Assembly: GCA_963748545.1 (NCBI GenBank)
Contig: CAVVJO010000041.1
Span: forward strand, 16,765-80,764
Source of the DNA: Roseiarcus sp963748545
GTDB taxonomy: Bacteria; Pseudomonadota; Alphaproteobacteria; Rhizobiales; Beijerinckiaceae
Direction of reading: 5' to 3'
Length of the DNA: 64,000 bases
Below the pieces are notes generated by a model. It searched no databases. It saw only the letters and a program-made list of their open reading frames with translations, and was not told the DNA's origin. Made by a program: the position numbers and the translations under genes. The number at the start of each line of letters is the position of its first letter. The first letter of the stretch is position 1. This document shows positions 42,207-51,278 of the stretch, one piece after another.

Positions 42207-43390
42207 GCGGCCTCCAGCGCGATCGCCGTCGCCTCGCCGCCGCCGATGCACAGGCTGGCGACGCCCTTGGTCTCCCCGTACTGCTTCAGCGCCGCGAGCA
42301 GCGTCACGATGATGCGAGCGCCCGAGGCGCCGATCGGATGGCCGAGCGCGCAGGCGCCGCCGTGGACGTTGACCTTCTCGTGCGGCAGCCCCAATTCGCG
42401 CATGGCGATCATCGCGACCACCGCGAAGGCCTCGTTGACCTCCCACAGGCCGACATCGCCCGCCTGCCAGCCGACCTTGTCGAGCAGCGTCTTGATCGCG
42501 CCGACTGGCGCGGACGGGAATTTCGACGGCAGGCCGGCGAAGGTGGAATGGCCGAGAATTGTCGCCAGCGGCGTGAGTCCCCGCTTCTCCGCCTCCGATC
42601 GCCGCATCAGCACCAGCGCCGCCGCGCCGTCGGAGATCGACGAGGAATTGGCCGCCGTCACCGTGCCGCCCTCGCGGAAGGCGGGTTTCAGCGTCGGGAT
42701 TTTTTCCGGCTGCGCCTTCAGGGGCTGCTCGTCGACGCTGACCGTGACGTCGCCCTTGCGGCCCTTCACCGTCACCGGCGCGATCTCGTGCGCGAAGCTG
42801 CCGTCCTTGCCGGCCTTCAACGCCCGCGTCAGCGAGGCGAGCGCATAGGCGTCCTGCTCCCCGCGCGAGAACTGATACGCCTGGGCCGCGTCCTCGGCGA
42901 AGGTCCCCATCAGCCGCCCGCGGTCATAGGCGTCCTCGAGCCCGTCGAGGAACATCGAATCGATCACCCGGTCGTGGCCGAGACGATAGCCGCCGCGGGC
43001 TTTCGGCAGGAGATAGGGCGCGTTGGTCATGCTCTCCATGCCGCCCGCCAGCATCACCCGGTTCGTGCCGGCGACGAGCATGTCGTGGGCGAACATCGCG
43101 GCCTTCATGCCCGAGCCGCACATCTTGTTGACCGTGGTGCAGCCGGCGGCGTCCGGCAGGCCCGCGCCGCGCGACGCCTGGCGCGCCGGCGCCTGGCCCT
43201 GCCCGGCCGGCAGAACGCAGCCCATCACGACCTCTTCGACGGCGTCCTTGGGCAGGCCCGCGCGTGCGACCGCCGCGGCGATCGCCGCCGAGCCGAGTTG
43301 AGGCGCGCTGAGGGACGCGAAGTCCCCCTGCAAGCCGCCCATCGGCGTGCGGGCCGCGCCGACGATGACCACGGGATCGGACGAAGTCAT
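42203..43390 (-). CDS. acetyl-CoA C-acyltransferase (thiolase)
   Basis: A 395-residue thiolase. The nucleophilic cysteine sits in TTVNKMCGSGMKAAM near residue 90, the His in WEVNEAFAVVAM, and the second Cys in SLCIGGGEATAIALE, with HGGACALGHPIGASGARI before it. It starts MTSSDPVVIVGAARTPMGGL. It can run beta-oxidation cleavage or acetoacetyl-CoA synthesis (PhaA-like). Coupling to acyl-CoA dehydrogenase and synthetase genes points to degradation of a carboxylic acid. The gap before the upstream synthetase gene holds a small palindromic repeat. Confidence 0.93.
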   Translation of the reverse strand: MTSSDPVVIVGAARTPMGGLQGDFASLSAPQLGSAAIAAAVARAGLPKDAVEEVVMGCVLPAGQGQAPARQASRGAGLPDAAGCTTVNKMCGSGMKAAMFAHDMLVAGTNRVMLAGGMESMTNAPYLLPKARGGYRLGHDRVIDSMFLDGLEDAYDRGRLMGTFAEDAAQAYQFSRGEQDAYALASLTRALKAGKDGSFAHEIAPVTVKGRKGDVTVSVDEQPLKAQPEKIPTLKPAFREGGTVTAANSSSISDGAAALVLMRRSEAEKRGLTPLATILGHSTFAGLPSKFPSAPVGAIKTLLDKVGWQAGDVGLWEVNEAFAVVAMIAMRELGLPHEKVNVHGGACALGHPIGASGARIIVTLLAALKQYGETKGVASLCIGGGEATAIALEAA

Positions 43391-43430
43391 AGGCTTTGTG
43401 CTCCTTGAGTTGAGATAACGACGGAGTGCG

Positions 43431-43453
43431 GGAGGGGCGGCGTCTCGCCGCCC
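43431..43453. repeat. short palindromic repeat, family 2, copy 2
   Basis: The same 23-base hairpin as at 23922, with one base changed in the loop. It lies in the 100-base gap between the synthetase and thiolase genes and may stabilise mRNA there. Confidence 0.75.
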
Positions 43454-43490
43454 AGGTGCGCGAGACGCGCACCCTCCGAGCGCCTGCGGT

Positions 43491-45158
43491 TCAATGGCGG
43501 GCCTTCGCCTCCGCCGCCGCCTTCTCGGCGTTGCGCAACAGGAAACGCTGGATCTTGCCGCTCGGCGTCTTGGGAAGCTCGGCGACAAAGGCGATCTCGC
43601 GCGGATAGGCGTGCGCGGACAGGCGGTGGCGGACGTGCTGGCGCAATTCCTCGGCGAGTTCGTCGCTCGCGGTGAAGCCCGGCTTCAACACCACGATCGC
43701 CTTGACGATCTCGGTCCGCTCCGCGTCCGGCTTGCCGATCACCGCCGTCTCCAGAACGGCCGGATGCTCGATCAGCGCGCTCTCGACGTCGAACGGGCCG
43801 ATGCGGTAGCCGGACGAGGTGATCACGTCGTCGTTGCGGCCGACGAAGGTGAAATGGCCGGAGGGCTCGAGTTCGACCGTGTCGCCGGTGCGGTAATAGC
43901 CCCCTGCGATCGCCGGAGTGGGCTGGTTGAGATAGCCGGTAAACCACAGCGCGGGCGACTGGGCGATGTCGAGGGCGAGCGTCCCGGGTTCGTGCGGACC
44001 GAGTTCGCGATTGTCGTCGCTCAGCACCACGACGCGGTAGCCGGGCATCGGGAAGCCGGCCGAGCCGACGCGGACGGGATGGTCGAGGCCGTGGTGGTTG
44101 TTGACCATCATGCCGTTTTCGGTCTGGCCGTAATGGTCGTGGATCGGGACCGAAAGATGTTCGGCGAACCAGCGGATCACCTCGGGATTCAGCGGCTCTC
44201 CGGCCGAACTCACCGCGCGCAACTGGCCCTTCACGCCTTCCGCCGGCCCGGGGCCGGCGGCGATCAGCAGGCGGTAGGCGGTCGGCGCGCCGGCGAGGTT
44301 GGTGATCCCGTGGCTCTTGATGATCCGGTAGGTGCTCTCGGCGGTGAAGGGGCCGTCGTAGAACGTGGTGGTATGGCCGAGGAGCAACGGCCCGGTCACG
44401 GCGTAGTAGAGGCCGTAGGCCCAGCCCGGGTCGGCGATGTTCCAGAACGTGTCGTCCGGCCTGAGATCGATGGCGGTCGTCATGTACATATAGAAAGTGA
44501 TCAGCGCCTTGAGCGGGACCGGCACGCCCTTGGGCAGCCCGGTCGTTCCCGAGGTCGACATCAGCAGGAAGAGGTCGCTTCCCTTGCGCAGGATGGGCGC
44601 AAATTCCGGCGACGCCGCGGCGACCTCGGCGGCGAAATCGAGATCGCCCGGCCGCTTCTCCGCCGGGCCGGCGATCGGCGTGGTCACCGCGATCCGCGGG
44701 GCGTTCGGGATCTCGTCAAGCTTCGGGCGGTTGGCCGGATCGGTCACGATCAGCTTCGCCCCGGACGTCTGAAGCCGGTGCTCGATCGCCTTCGGACCGA
44801 AGGCGGTGAACATCGGCTGATAGACCGCGCCCGCCCTCCAGGTCCCGAGCGCCACCGTCAGCAGGTCGGGAATGCGCGGCAGCATGCAGGCGACCACATC
44901 GCCGGGCCCGACGCCATGGGCCTTCAAGACGTTGGCGAACCGCGCGGAGCGCGCCTTGAGGTCGGCGAAAGTCACGGTCGCGCTATGGCCGTGCTGGTCC
45001 TCCCATCGAAGCGCCACCCTGCCCGGCTCCGCCCAGCGGTCGCAGCATTCGACGCAGGCGTTGACGCCGTCCGCGAGCGATCCCTTAAGCTTCGCCTCGA
45101 TGTCCTCGAACCGGAAGCCGGCATACGCCTCTTTGTAAGGCGCAACGGTCACGGCCAT
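43491..45158 (-). CDS. AMP-dependent acyl-CoA synthetase
   Basis: A 555-residue adenylate-forming ligase. The P-loop-like motif LMSTSGTTGLPKGVPVP near residue 205, the YGQTENGM stretch, YRTGDTVELEP and the hinge RNDDVITSSGYRIGPFDVES are complete. The C-terminal lysine lies in PKTPSGKIQRF. It matches the medium-chain acetyl-CoA-synthetase-like group and likely activates a short- or branched-chain fatty acid to its CoA thioester. It is first of the three-gene minus-strand operon. I chose the third in-frame ATG because GGAGG lies eight bases before it; MTM or MTR starts would be six to 33 bases longer. Confidence 0.92.
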   Translation of the reverse strand: MAVTVAPYKEAYAGFRFEDIEAKLKGSLADGVNACVECCDRWAEPGRVALRWEDQHGHSATVTFADLKARSARFANVLKAHGVGPGDVVACMLPRIPDLLTVALGTWRAGAVYQPMFTAFGPKAIEHRLQTSGAKLIVTDPANRPKLDEIPNAPRIAVTTPIAGPAEKRPGDLDFAAEVAAASPEFAPILRKGSDLFLLMSTSGTTGLPKGVPVPLKALITFYMYMTTAIDLRPDDTFWNIADPGWAYGLYYAVTGPLLLGHTTTFYDGPFTAESTYRIIKSHGITNLAGAPTAYRLLIAAGPGPAEGVKGQLRAVSSAGEPLNPEVIRWFAEHLSVPIHDHYGQTENGMMVNNHHGLDHPVRVGSAGFPMPGYRVVVLSDDNRELGPHEPGTLALDIAQSPALWFTGYLNQPTPAIAGGYYRTGDTVELEPSGHFTFVGRNDDVITSSGYRIGPFDVESALIEHPAVLETAVIGKPDAERTEIVKAIVVLKPGFTASDELAEELRQHVRHRLSAHAYPREIAFVAELPKTPSGKIQRFLLRNAEKAAAEAKARH

Positions 45159-45484
45159 CGTCATGTCCTCCCTCAGGATTGCCCTTGTCATGCCCGCGAA
45201 CGCGGGGTCCAGAACGGCGCAAACTTGCGCGACAACCCTTGATCCCCGCTTCGCGTGGGGACGACAGGCAGAGCGGCCGGCGCGCCTTGAGACTTAACCG
45301 AAGCCTACCCGTCGTTCTACGCCGGGCTTCCTAGTCTTTTGTAGGGGAAAAATGAGCGCTCGACCCACTCGACCGGCGCGGGCGCCCTATACGGCGGGCT
45401 GGATGAGCCCGCCGGCGCGGTCCAAGGGCGTCTGTTCGAACGCCGTCTAGCCGCCGCTATGGACCGCGCGCCCTCTTGGGGGCC
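45159..45484. other. intergenic region with a palindromic repeat
   Basis: Between the synthetase and aspS ends there is no supported gene. The main content is the repeat element at 45186-45268; the rest is GC-rich without clear signals. Confidence 0.6.
45186..45268. repeat. intergenic palindromic repeat of the TCATGCCCGCG/CCCCGCTTCGCGTGGGGACGA type
   Basis: Two arms, TGTCATGCCCGCGAACGCGG at the left and CCCCGCTTCGCGTGGGGACG at the right, can each form hairpins and pair with one another. This form is familiar in rhizobial and related genomes, where hundreds of copies lie between genes. Confidence 0.7.
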
Positions 45485-47305
45485 TCACTTCTCCGGCAGG
45501 TTCAGCCGGATGCTCAGCTCCCGCAACTGCTTCGGCGTCACCGGCGCCGGCGCGCCCATGAGCAGGTCCTCCGCGCGCTGGTTCATCGGGAAGAGCGCAA
45601 CCTCGCGCAAATTCTGCTCCCCGGCGAGCAGCATCACGATGCGATCCACGCCCGCCGCCATGCCGCCGTGCGGCGGGGCGCCGTAGTGGAAGGCGCGGTA
45701 CATGCCGCCGAAGCGCTCGACCACCGTCTCCTCGCCATAGCCGGCGATCTCGAAGGCCTTGACCATGGCTTCGGGCCGATGGTTGCGGATGCCGCCCGAC
45801 GCGAGTTCGTAGCCGTTGCAGGCGACATCGTACTGGAACGCCTTGATCGTCAGCGGATCCTGCGTCTGAAGCGCCTCGAGGCCGCCCTGCGGCATGGAGA
45901 ACGGGTTGTGCGAGAAATCGGTCTTCTTCTCGTCCTCGTTCCATTCGAACATCGGGAAATCGACGATCCAGGCGAACTCGAACTTTTCCTCGTCGACGAG
46001 CTTCAGCTCCGTTCCCACCTTGTTGCGCGCCATGCCGGCGAACTTGGCGAACTTGTCCGGGTCTCCCGCCACAAAGAAGGCGGCGTCGCCGGCCGTCAGC
46101 CCGAGGGCCGCACGGATCGCCTCCGAGCGCTCCGGTCCGATGTTGTTGGCGAGCGGTCCGCGCGCGCCGACGCCGGTTGCGTCCGGGGCGCTGGCCCGCG
46201 TCGTCTCGTCCTTGGCGCGGTCGAAGAATAGCATGTAGCCCAACCCCGGCTGCCCCTCGCCCTGCGCCCAGGCATTCATCCGGTCCGCGAAAGTGCGCTG
46301 GCCGCCGCCGGGGGCCGGGATCGCCCAGACCTCGTTCTTCTCGATCTCCAGAAGACGGGCGAACACCTTGAAGCCCGAGCCGCGGAAATGCTCGGAGACG
46401 TTCTGCATGACGATCGGGTTGCGCAGGTCCGGCTTGTCGGAGCCGTACTTCCGCATCGCCTCGGCATAGGGGATCCGCGGCCAGGGCGAGGGCGTCACCG
46501 GCTTGCCCTTGGCAAACTCCTCAAACGCGCCGCGCAGCACCGGCTCCATCGCCGCGAACACGTCCTCCTGCGTGACGAAGCTCATCTCGATGTCGAGCTG
46601 GTAGAATTCGCCCGGCAGGCGGTCGGCGCGCGGGTCTTCGTCGCGGAAACACGGCGCGATCTGGAAATAGCGGTCGAAGCCGGCCATCATCAGCAACTGC
46701 TTGTACTGCTGCGGCGCCTGCGGCAGCGCGTAGAACTTGCCGAGATGGATGCGCGACGGCACGAGGAAGTCGCGGGCGCCCTCAGGGCTCGAGGCGGTGA
46801 GGATCGGCGTCTGGAACTCGAAGAAGCCCTGCCCCTTCATGCGCGAGCGCAGAGAGTCGACCACCTTCCCGCGCAACATGATGTTCGAATGCAGCTTTTC
46901 GCGCCGGAGATCGAGGAAGCGGTAGCGTAGGCGCGTGTCCTCGGGATAGGGCTGGTCGCCGAACACCGGCAGCGGCAGGTCGCCGGCCGGCCCAAGCACC
47001 TCGATGTCGCGGACATAGACCTCGATCAGGCCGGTCGGCATGTCCGGGTTCTCGGTGCCTTCGGGACGCTTGCGGACTTTTCCGTCAATCTTCACAACGA
47101 ATTCTGAGCGCAGCTTCTCGGCCTGCTTGAACGCGGGCAAGTCCGGATCGACCACGCACTGGGTGATCCCGTAATGGTCGCGCAGATCGATGAACAGCAC
47201 GCCGCCGTGGTCGCGAATGCGGTGACACCACCCCGACAGCCGAACGTCCTCGCCGCTCTCGGAGAGGCCGAGAGCGCCGCAAGTGTGCGTGCGATAGCGA
47301 TGCAT
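45485..47305 (-). CDS. aspS: aspartyl-tRNA synthetase
   Basis: A 606-residue class II synthetase. The N-terminal OB fold carries SGWCHRIRDHGGVLFIDLRD for tRNA binding; motif 2 is YFQIAPCFRDEDPRADR; motif 3 is GMAAGVDRIVMLLAGEQNLR. The bacterial GAD insertion domain (residues ~290-410, with GARGPLANNI) is present. This bacterial-type enzyme may be nondiscriminating and also charge tRNA-Asn. It is monocistronic, upstream of a 257-base gap to the amide regulator gene. Confidence 0.97.
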   Translation of the reverse strand: MHRYRTHTCGALGLSESGEDVRLSGWCHRIRDHGGVLFIDLRDHYGITQCVVDPDLPAFKQAEKLRSEFVVKIDGKVRKRPEGTENPDMPTGLIEVYVRDIEVLGPAGDLPLPVFGDQPYPEDTRLRYRFLDLRREKLHSNIMLRGKVVDSLRSRMKGQGFFEFQTPILTASSPEGARDFLVPSRIHLGKFYALPQAPQQYKQLLMMAGFDRYFQIAPCFRDEDPRADRLPGEFYQLDIEMSFVTQEDVFAAMEPVLRGAFEEFAKGKPVTPSPWPRIPYAEAMRKYGSDKPDLRNPIVMQNVSEHFRGSGFKVFARLLEIEKNEVWAIPAPGGGQRTFADRMNAWAQGEGQPGLGYMLFFDRAKDETTRASAPDATGVGARGPLANNIGPERSEAIRAALGLTAGDAAFFVAGDPDKFAKFAGMARNKVGTELKLVDEEKFEFAWIVDFPMFEWNEDEKKTDFSHNPFSMPQGGLEALQTQDPLTIKAFQYDVACNGYELASGGIRNHRPEAMVKAFEIAGYGEETVVERFGGMYRAFHYGAPPHGGMAAGVDRIVMLLAGEQNLREVALFPMNQRAEDLLMGAPAPVTPKQLRELSIRLNLPEK

Positions 47306-47562
47306 GGCGAAGTCTGCCTTGATGTCATGAACCTGAGCGCGAGGCGCCGTGCCTAGCGGAAAATCGTTTACGGGGAAAGCGCGAAGACGCCGGCCGAGGG
47401 GGTGCGGCGGGCCCCGCTTACGGACCTCGCGGCATTCCAAACCGGCGACAAATAGAAACGGGCGTCCGCCAGCCCCGCAGCGGCGTCGATCCGGCGAGCC
47501 TCGCCCGACCTCTCCCCCGAAGGAAACTCGTCCCCTCGCGCAGGCGAGCGCCGGCATGTGAC

Positions 47563-48193
47563 CTATTGAGCAAGTATCCGGGGCTCAACCGGCTTGGAAT
47601 CCGTCTCGCAGCCTGCGAGGAACTCTTCACAATAGTCCTCGAGGGTGAGCCTCCGCCGCATGCTATACTCCCGCAGCTTGGCGTAGGCGGAGTCATCGTC
47701 GATCCCGGCATGGCGCATCAGCATGACAATCGCCTTGACCACGACCCTCCGGCGCCGGCGCCGGTTCTGGTGCTCCTCGATCTGAAGCTCGAGGTCCCGA
47801 CGGTGGAGAAACTGGTTCACCCCCAGAAAGAGCGCGGAGTAAACCGCTCCCCCGTGGATCGGCTTGCGGATGAAGGCGGTGGCGCCGAGATTGACGAACG
47901 CTTTCAGGCGGCTCGGCGCCTCGACGCCGACAAGGCCGATGACCGGGACCGCGATGGCGCGAACGGCCGCGCCGGCGACGAGGCCGTTCGAACTCGCCGT
48001 CGAGGAAAAGAATGTCCTGATCGGCCTGAAGCCCGGTGAAGTCGAACGCGACCCCGGCTTCTGAAGCGGCGGCGCGTTCGACGCTCAGTCCCAGCTTGCG
48101 CAGCGTGGATTCGAGAACTTCCACCGCGCCGCCGGCCGTCGCGACAATGACGGCGCGGCGACCCGAGAAGTTGTGAATGACGCGCGCCGCCAT
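47563..48193 (-). pseudogene. AmiR-type ANTAR antiterminator, frameshifted
   Basis: AmiR proteins bind leader RNA through a C-terminal ANTAR domain and prevent termination at amidase operons. The N-terminal pseudo-receiver starts MAARVIHNFSGRRAVIVATA and runs to ILFLDGEFER. The rest (VAGAAVRAIAVPVIGLVGVE, FVNLGATAFIRKPIHGGAVY, the ANTAR helices VVVKAIVMLMRHAG..YAKLREYSMRRRLTLEDYCE) lies in another frame, as if one extra base had entered near 47985. The restored protein has about 209 residues, normal for AmiR. Its ATG overlaps the AmiC stop (TGATG), the classical amiC-amiR coupling. All functional segments are conserved, so a sequence error is quite possible. Confidence 0.85.
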
Positions 48194-49365
48194 CAGCACA
48201 CCACCCTGAGCGCCGGCCGGGCTACGCTCGAGTTCAAGGGCGGCGTGTGGACGAGATAGGGATCCGGGCGCAGCGGCGCTCTCTCTTCCATGATGACCTC
48301 GAATACCCCGGCGCGGGTCGAGCGGCCGATGCGCGGCGTCAGGAAACAGTGCGAGGTTTCCTGGTCGACCCAAACCTCCCCCTGCGGCGCCTCGAGCCGC
48401 CGCCCGGCGACGGCGGCCTTGACTGCGCGGATCTCGTCCGAACCCGCTTCCGCCAGGGCAAGACCGAGGAGCCGCCCGGCGATATAGGAAGCCTCGGCGT
48501 CGGCGGAGGTGATCGGCTGGTCGGGAAAGCCGCGCGCATAGTCGGCGACGAATGTTGCGTTCGCGGCGCCGGGCAGGGACGAAAAATAGACTCTCGAACT
48601 GATGTGCCCGTCCATCGCGCCCTCTCCAATCTCGAGAAGCCCCGGCTCCGAAAGGTCGCAGCTCGCGACGGGCATGGTCGAGGGCTGGTCGATGCCGCGA
48701 CTTTCGCACGCCTTGCGCAGCTCGCGAATGAAGGCGTAGCCGCTGTCCCCGATAAGCGCGCTGAAGATAAAGTTTGGACGTTCGTCGAGGACCGCCGCAA
48801 CGATTTGGCGAAGCTCGACGTCTCCGACCGGCAGATACCGTTCGGCGGACACAGAACCGCCGCGCGCGATCACCACCTCGCGCAATATTCGGATGTTCTC
48901 CCAGGCCCAGATATAGTTTGAACCGACGCAGAAGGCGCGACGGCCGAATGCTCGCATGAGGTGGTCGATCAGGGGAACGATATGCTGGTTCGGCGCCGCT
49001 CCCGTGTAGATGACGTTGTTCGTCGTCTCGAAACCTTCGTAATGCGACGGATACCAGAGCAGGCCGTCGTACTTTTCGAAGTACGGGATGACTTCTTTGC
49101 GGCTGGACGACGTGTAGCATCCGATGACGTGCCGGATCCCGGCGCGGAGCAACGCCACGCTCAGTTTGGCGTAGCCCATGGTGTCGCCGCCGGGGTCGAC
49201 GACAACGGGTTCGAGCGTGATGGATTGGGACGTATCATTGAACTGTTGAATGGCCAGCAGCGCGCCGTTCAGCATGGATTGGCCGACAGTGCGGTATGGG
49301 CCCGTCGCCGAAAACAGCAATCCGATCTTGAAATTCTGGCGTTCTGCAGGCTGATTTACGCGCAT
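48193..49365 (-). CDS. AmiC/FmdD-type amide-sensing periplasmic-binding-fold protein
   Basis: A 390-residue type I periplasmic-binding-fold protein without a signal peptide, as in AmiC, the ligand sensor that sequesters AmiR until a short amide binds. FKIGLLFSATGPYRTVGQSM starts the first lobe; IGCYTSSSRKEVIPYFEKYD, YPSHYEGFETTNNVIYTGAA and SNYIWAWENIRILREVVIAR match AmiC/UrtA-like sequences; HCFLTPRIGRSTRAGVFEVI ends the domain. The MRVNQPAERQ start at 49365 is chosen; an upstream ATG would add six residues. It lies between the formamidase and antiterminator genes and is intact. Confidence 0.9.
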   Translation of the reverse strand: MRVNQPAERQNFKIGLLFSATGPYRTVGQSMLNGALLAIQQFNDTSQSITLEPVVVDPGGDTMGYAKLSVALLRAGIRHVIGCYTSSSRKEVIPYFEKYDGLLWYPSHYEGFETTNNVIYTGAAPNQHIVPLIDHLMRAFGRRAFCVGSNYIWAWENIRILREVVIARGGSVSAERYLPVGDVELRQIVAAVLDERPNFIFSALIGDSGYAFIRELRKACESRGIDQPSTMPVASCDLSEPGLLEIGEGAMDGHISSRVYFSSLPGAANATFVADYARGFPDQPITSADAEASYIAGRLLGLALAEAGSDEIRAVKAAVAGRRLEAPQGEVWVDQETSHCFLTPRIGRSTRAGVFEVIMEERAPLRPDPYLVHTPPLNSSVARPALRVVC

Positions 49366-49697
49366 CGGCGGCCTCCGGGCCATGGAGCCACAGGCGTCGT
49401 CGCCGGAGTCAGCTTTGCTGACGATCAGATAGGATATATTTCGCGCCGAACGAGGCGTCTTTGCCACGGCGCGGGGAAATTTTGGTCCTCGATACACTCC
49501 GGGTCAAGCCTAGCTTTTGCGCATCCGCCCGACCGTTAAAGCACCGCATACATTGATCAAACAGTCATTGCCGCCAACAACCCGGGCACAGCCTTGGCAG
49601 GCCGGTCATAAATTGGGCGCCGGAGCGGAGCCTGTGGACCCGCGCCGGGACGATCGTCGCTCACGGGCCCTGGCCCCGACCGTGGTCGGCGACGGCC
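49366..49697. other. intergenic region between formamidase and amiC-like genes
   Basis: About 330 bases on the minus strand between the formamidase stop and the sensor start. I see no gene. Its length leaves room for a separate promoter or an antitermination leader for the amiC-amiR pair, but no clear hairpin pair was found. Confidence 0.4.
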
Positions 49698-50686
49698 TTA
49701 GACGAGCAGAGTCTTCCGGATCGAGGCGCCGAGCGTGTATTTTGGGTCGACCATGTTGCCGATGCGGATTTTTCCGACCTGGGTGAGCAACATATAGGCC
49801 TCAAGTTCATCGTATCCGTAGTCTGCGGCCATCCAGCCGATCAGCTCCCGGTACGCGATCCGGGCCGCATCCTCCATCGGCCTTGAGGAGCCGATCGTCA
49901 TGATGGCCTCTTCGGTTTCCAGGCGAGGCCACCGGAACGTCCAGTTCTTGATCAGGTCGATCTGGACCGTGGTGGTGGTCGGATGCTCCAGCGCGAAGCC
50001 GCAAAGCTCGCCGTCGCCCTGGACGGCGTGGCAGTCGCCCAGGTACAGGAGCGCGCCTTCGGCGTGCACAGGCAGATAGATGACCGCGCCCGGCGCGACG
50101 TCCGGCAGGTCCATGTTGCCGCCGTAATAATCGGGAACGAGCGAGGAGATCGCCTCGATTTCCGGCGACGTTCCGATCGTGCCGATGAACGGACGGTACG
50201 GGAGCGTGATCTTGTCGTTCCACTTCACGCCTGTCACCGGGTCGACCACGATCTTCTTGACGATCTCGGGCAGCGCGGGATGAAGGAGCGCCGTGTCGCG
50301 CGTCCCACGAGCGCGCCGAACTCAGCCATGATGCAGGTTGTTCCGACCGGCTGAGGCCCCCGAGGCGTGATCTCGCTGATGTAGACGGCGAGGCAGTCGC
50401 CCTTCTCGGCCCCCTCGACGTAGATGGGTCCATTTTGCGGGTTGAGGAACGGGAAGTTCAGGATTTTGCTGGGGCTATCCTGTTCCGTCTTGATCCGCCC
50501 CTCCATGGCGTCGTGGGTTTCGGCGGAAACGACGGCGCCCGGGTCCACGGTCAGAACGGGTTTCGCATAGGGCCCGTAGACGTAATGATACGTTCCCTGC
50601 GACGACTCGGTGATCGAATAAGCGGCGCCCGCTTCGCCTTTGGCCACGCCGCGCTTCGCCATGATGGAATTTTTCAGCCAGGACAT
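49698..50686 (-). pseudogene. fmdA: acetamidase/formamidase family protein, frameshifted
   Basis: Hydrolyses short amides such as formamide or acetamide to acid and ammonia. The N-terminal part (HYVYGPYAKPVLTVDPGAVV, ILNFPFLNPQNGPIYVEGAE) reads until FGALVG near base 50304; the rest (VDPVTGVKWNDKITLPYRPF, YYGGNMDLPDVAPGAVIYLP, LYLGDCHAVQGDGELCGFAL) reads one base back. One missing base beside a GGG run explains it. The restored protein of 329 residues has the family's His and Asp/Glu ligands (GDCHAVQGDGE). The ATG has GGAG nine bases upstream. It heads the amidase-amiC-amiR unit, so it is likely the regulated amidase of the nitrile pathway. Confidence 0.88.
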
Positions 50687-50993
50687 TTGCCGATCTCCAG
50701 TTAAGGCGGCTGGCAACTCTGGCAGCCTGAAGATTTCAAGGGACTGGGAGGGCCGCACAAGGTAAAAAAGCGCGACGCGATCAGCCTTTCGGCCAACGGC
50801 GACCACGCCTCGCGGACCCTTCCGCGTCATTGGTTGAGGAAGTCGAGCTGCACACTTGAACTGGCAACGCTGCCTGGCGCTCAATACCCACGATCAGCGT
50901 ACCTACAGGCAATGTCAAGCGGGTTTCTGTCGCAATTGCAATTTAAGCACGACTGCCTAAAATTTGATCTTGACATAAAAGCGCCCTGAGAAG

Positions 50994-51026
50994 CACACTG
51001 CGTGAAGTTGTCGGGCAAAGTTGCCC
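50994..51026 (+). promoter_or_regulatory. candidate ANTAR (AmiR) target: two short stem-loops in the NHase leader
   Basis: ANTAR targets are two hairpins whose hexaloops have A at position 1 and G at 4. Here GGGC/GCCC (51013-51026) closes the loop AAAGTT, which fits. Eight bases upstream CAC/GTG closes ACTGC, which has A1 and G4 but only five bases and a weak stem. A terminator-like hairpin lies 38 bases further on. The loop pattern fits only the plus orientation. Confidence 0.4.
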
Positions 51027-51064
51027 ACGAGACACGAGCACTTCAATATCAATATTAGGCAATG

Positions 51065-51092
51065 AGGCCCGCAGCGTACTGCTGACGGGCCT
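51065..51092 (+). terminator. leader terminator-like hairpin before nitrile hydratase genes
   Basis: AGGCCCG-CAGC pairs with GCTG-CGGGCCT around GTACT, 11 bp with one bulged A, followed by a modest T-rich tail (ATTTGCTTTC). It lies about 190 bases upstream of the beta subunit start, where an antitermination-controlled terminator would be expected. Confidence 0.65.
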
Positions 51093-51278
51093 ATTTGCTT
51101 TCGGTGGACGACATCGCTTTGTGCACGGGCGGCTTTGACTGCAGTCGATTGCCCGTGTCTCGAACAGCGCGACTCATTGCTTGAGGTCGTGGGTTCGCGT
51201 CCGCCTTCTAATTCAACACTTGGCGCCTCTTGCGGCTTGAATGCTGAGAGACGCCGTAATCAGAGGTGGAAAAGGACG

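Larger units (their letters stand above)
50687..51278. other. 592-bp divergent control region between amidase and nitrile hydratase units
   Basis: Holds no gene. A TTGACA hexamer at 50970 without a clear -10 may be the NHase promoter -35. Candidate ANTAR hairpins and a terminator follow (see separate entries). Near 51185 thirteen bases match a tRNA T arm, a possible relic. Confidence 0.55.

Noticed and set aside
43494..45242. 582-codon plus-strand frame
   Set aside because: Antisense to the acyl-CoA synthetase gene.
47693..47860. AmiR reading frame continuing past the shift
   Set aside because: Arg/Gly/Pro-rich out-of-frame sequence; the conserved ANTAR residues lie in the other frame.
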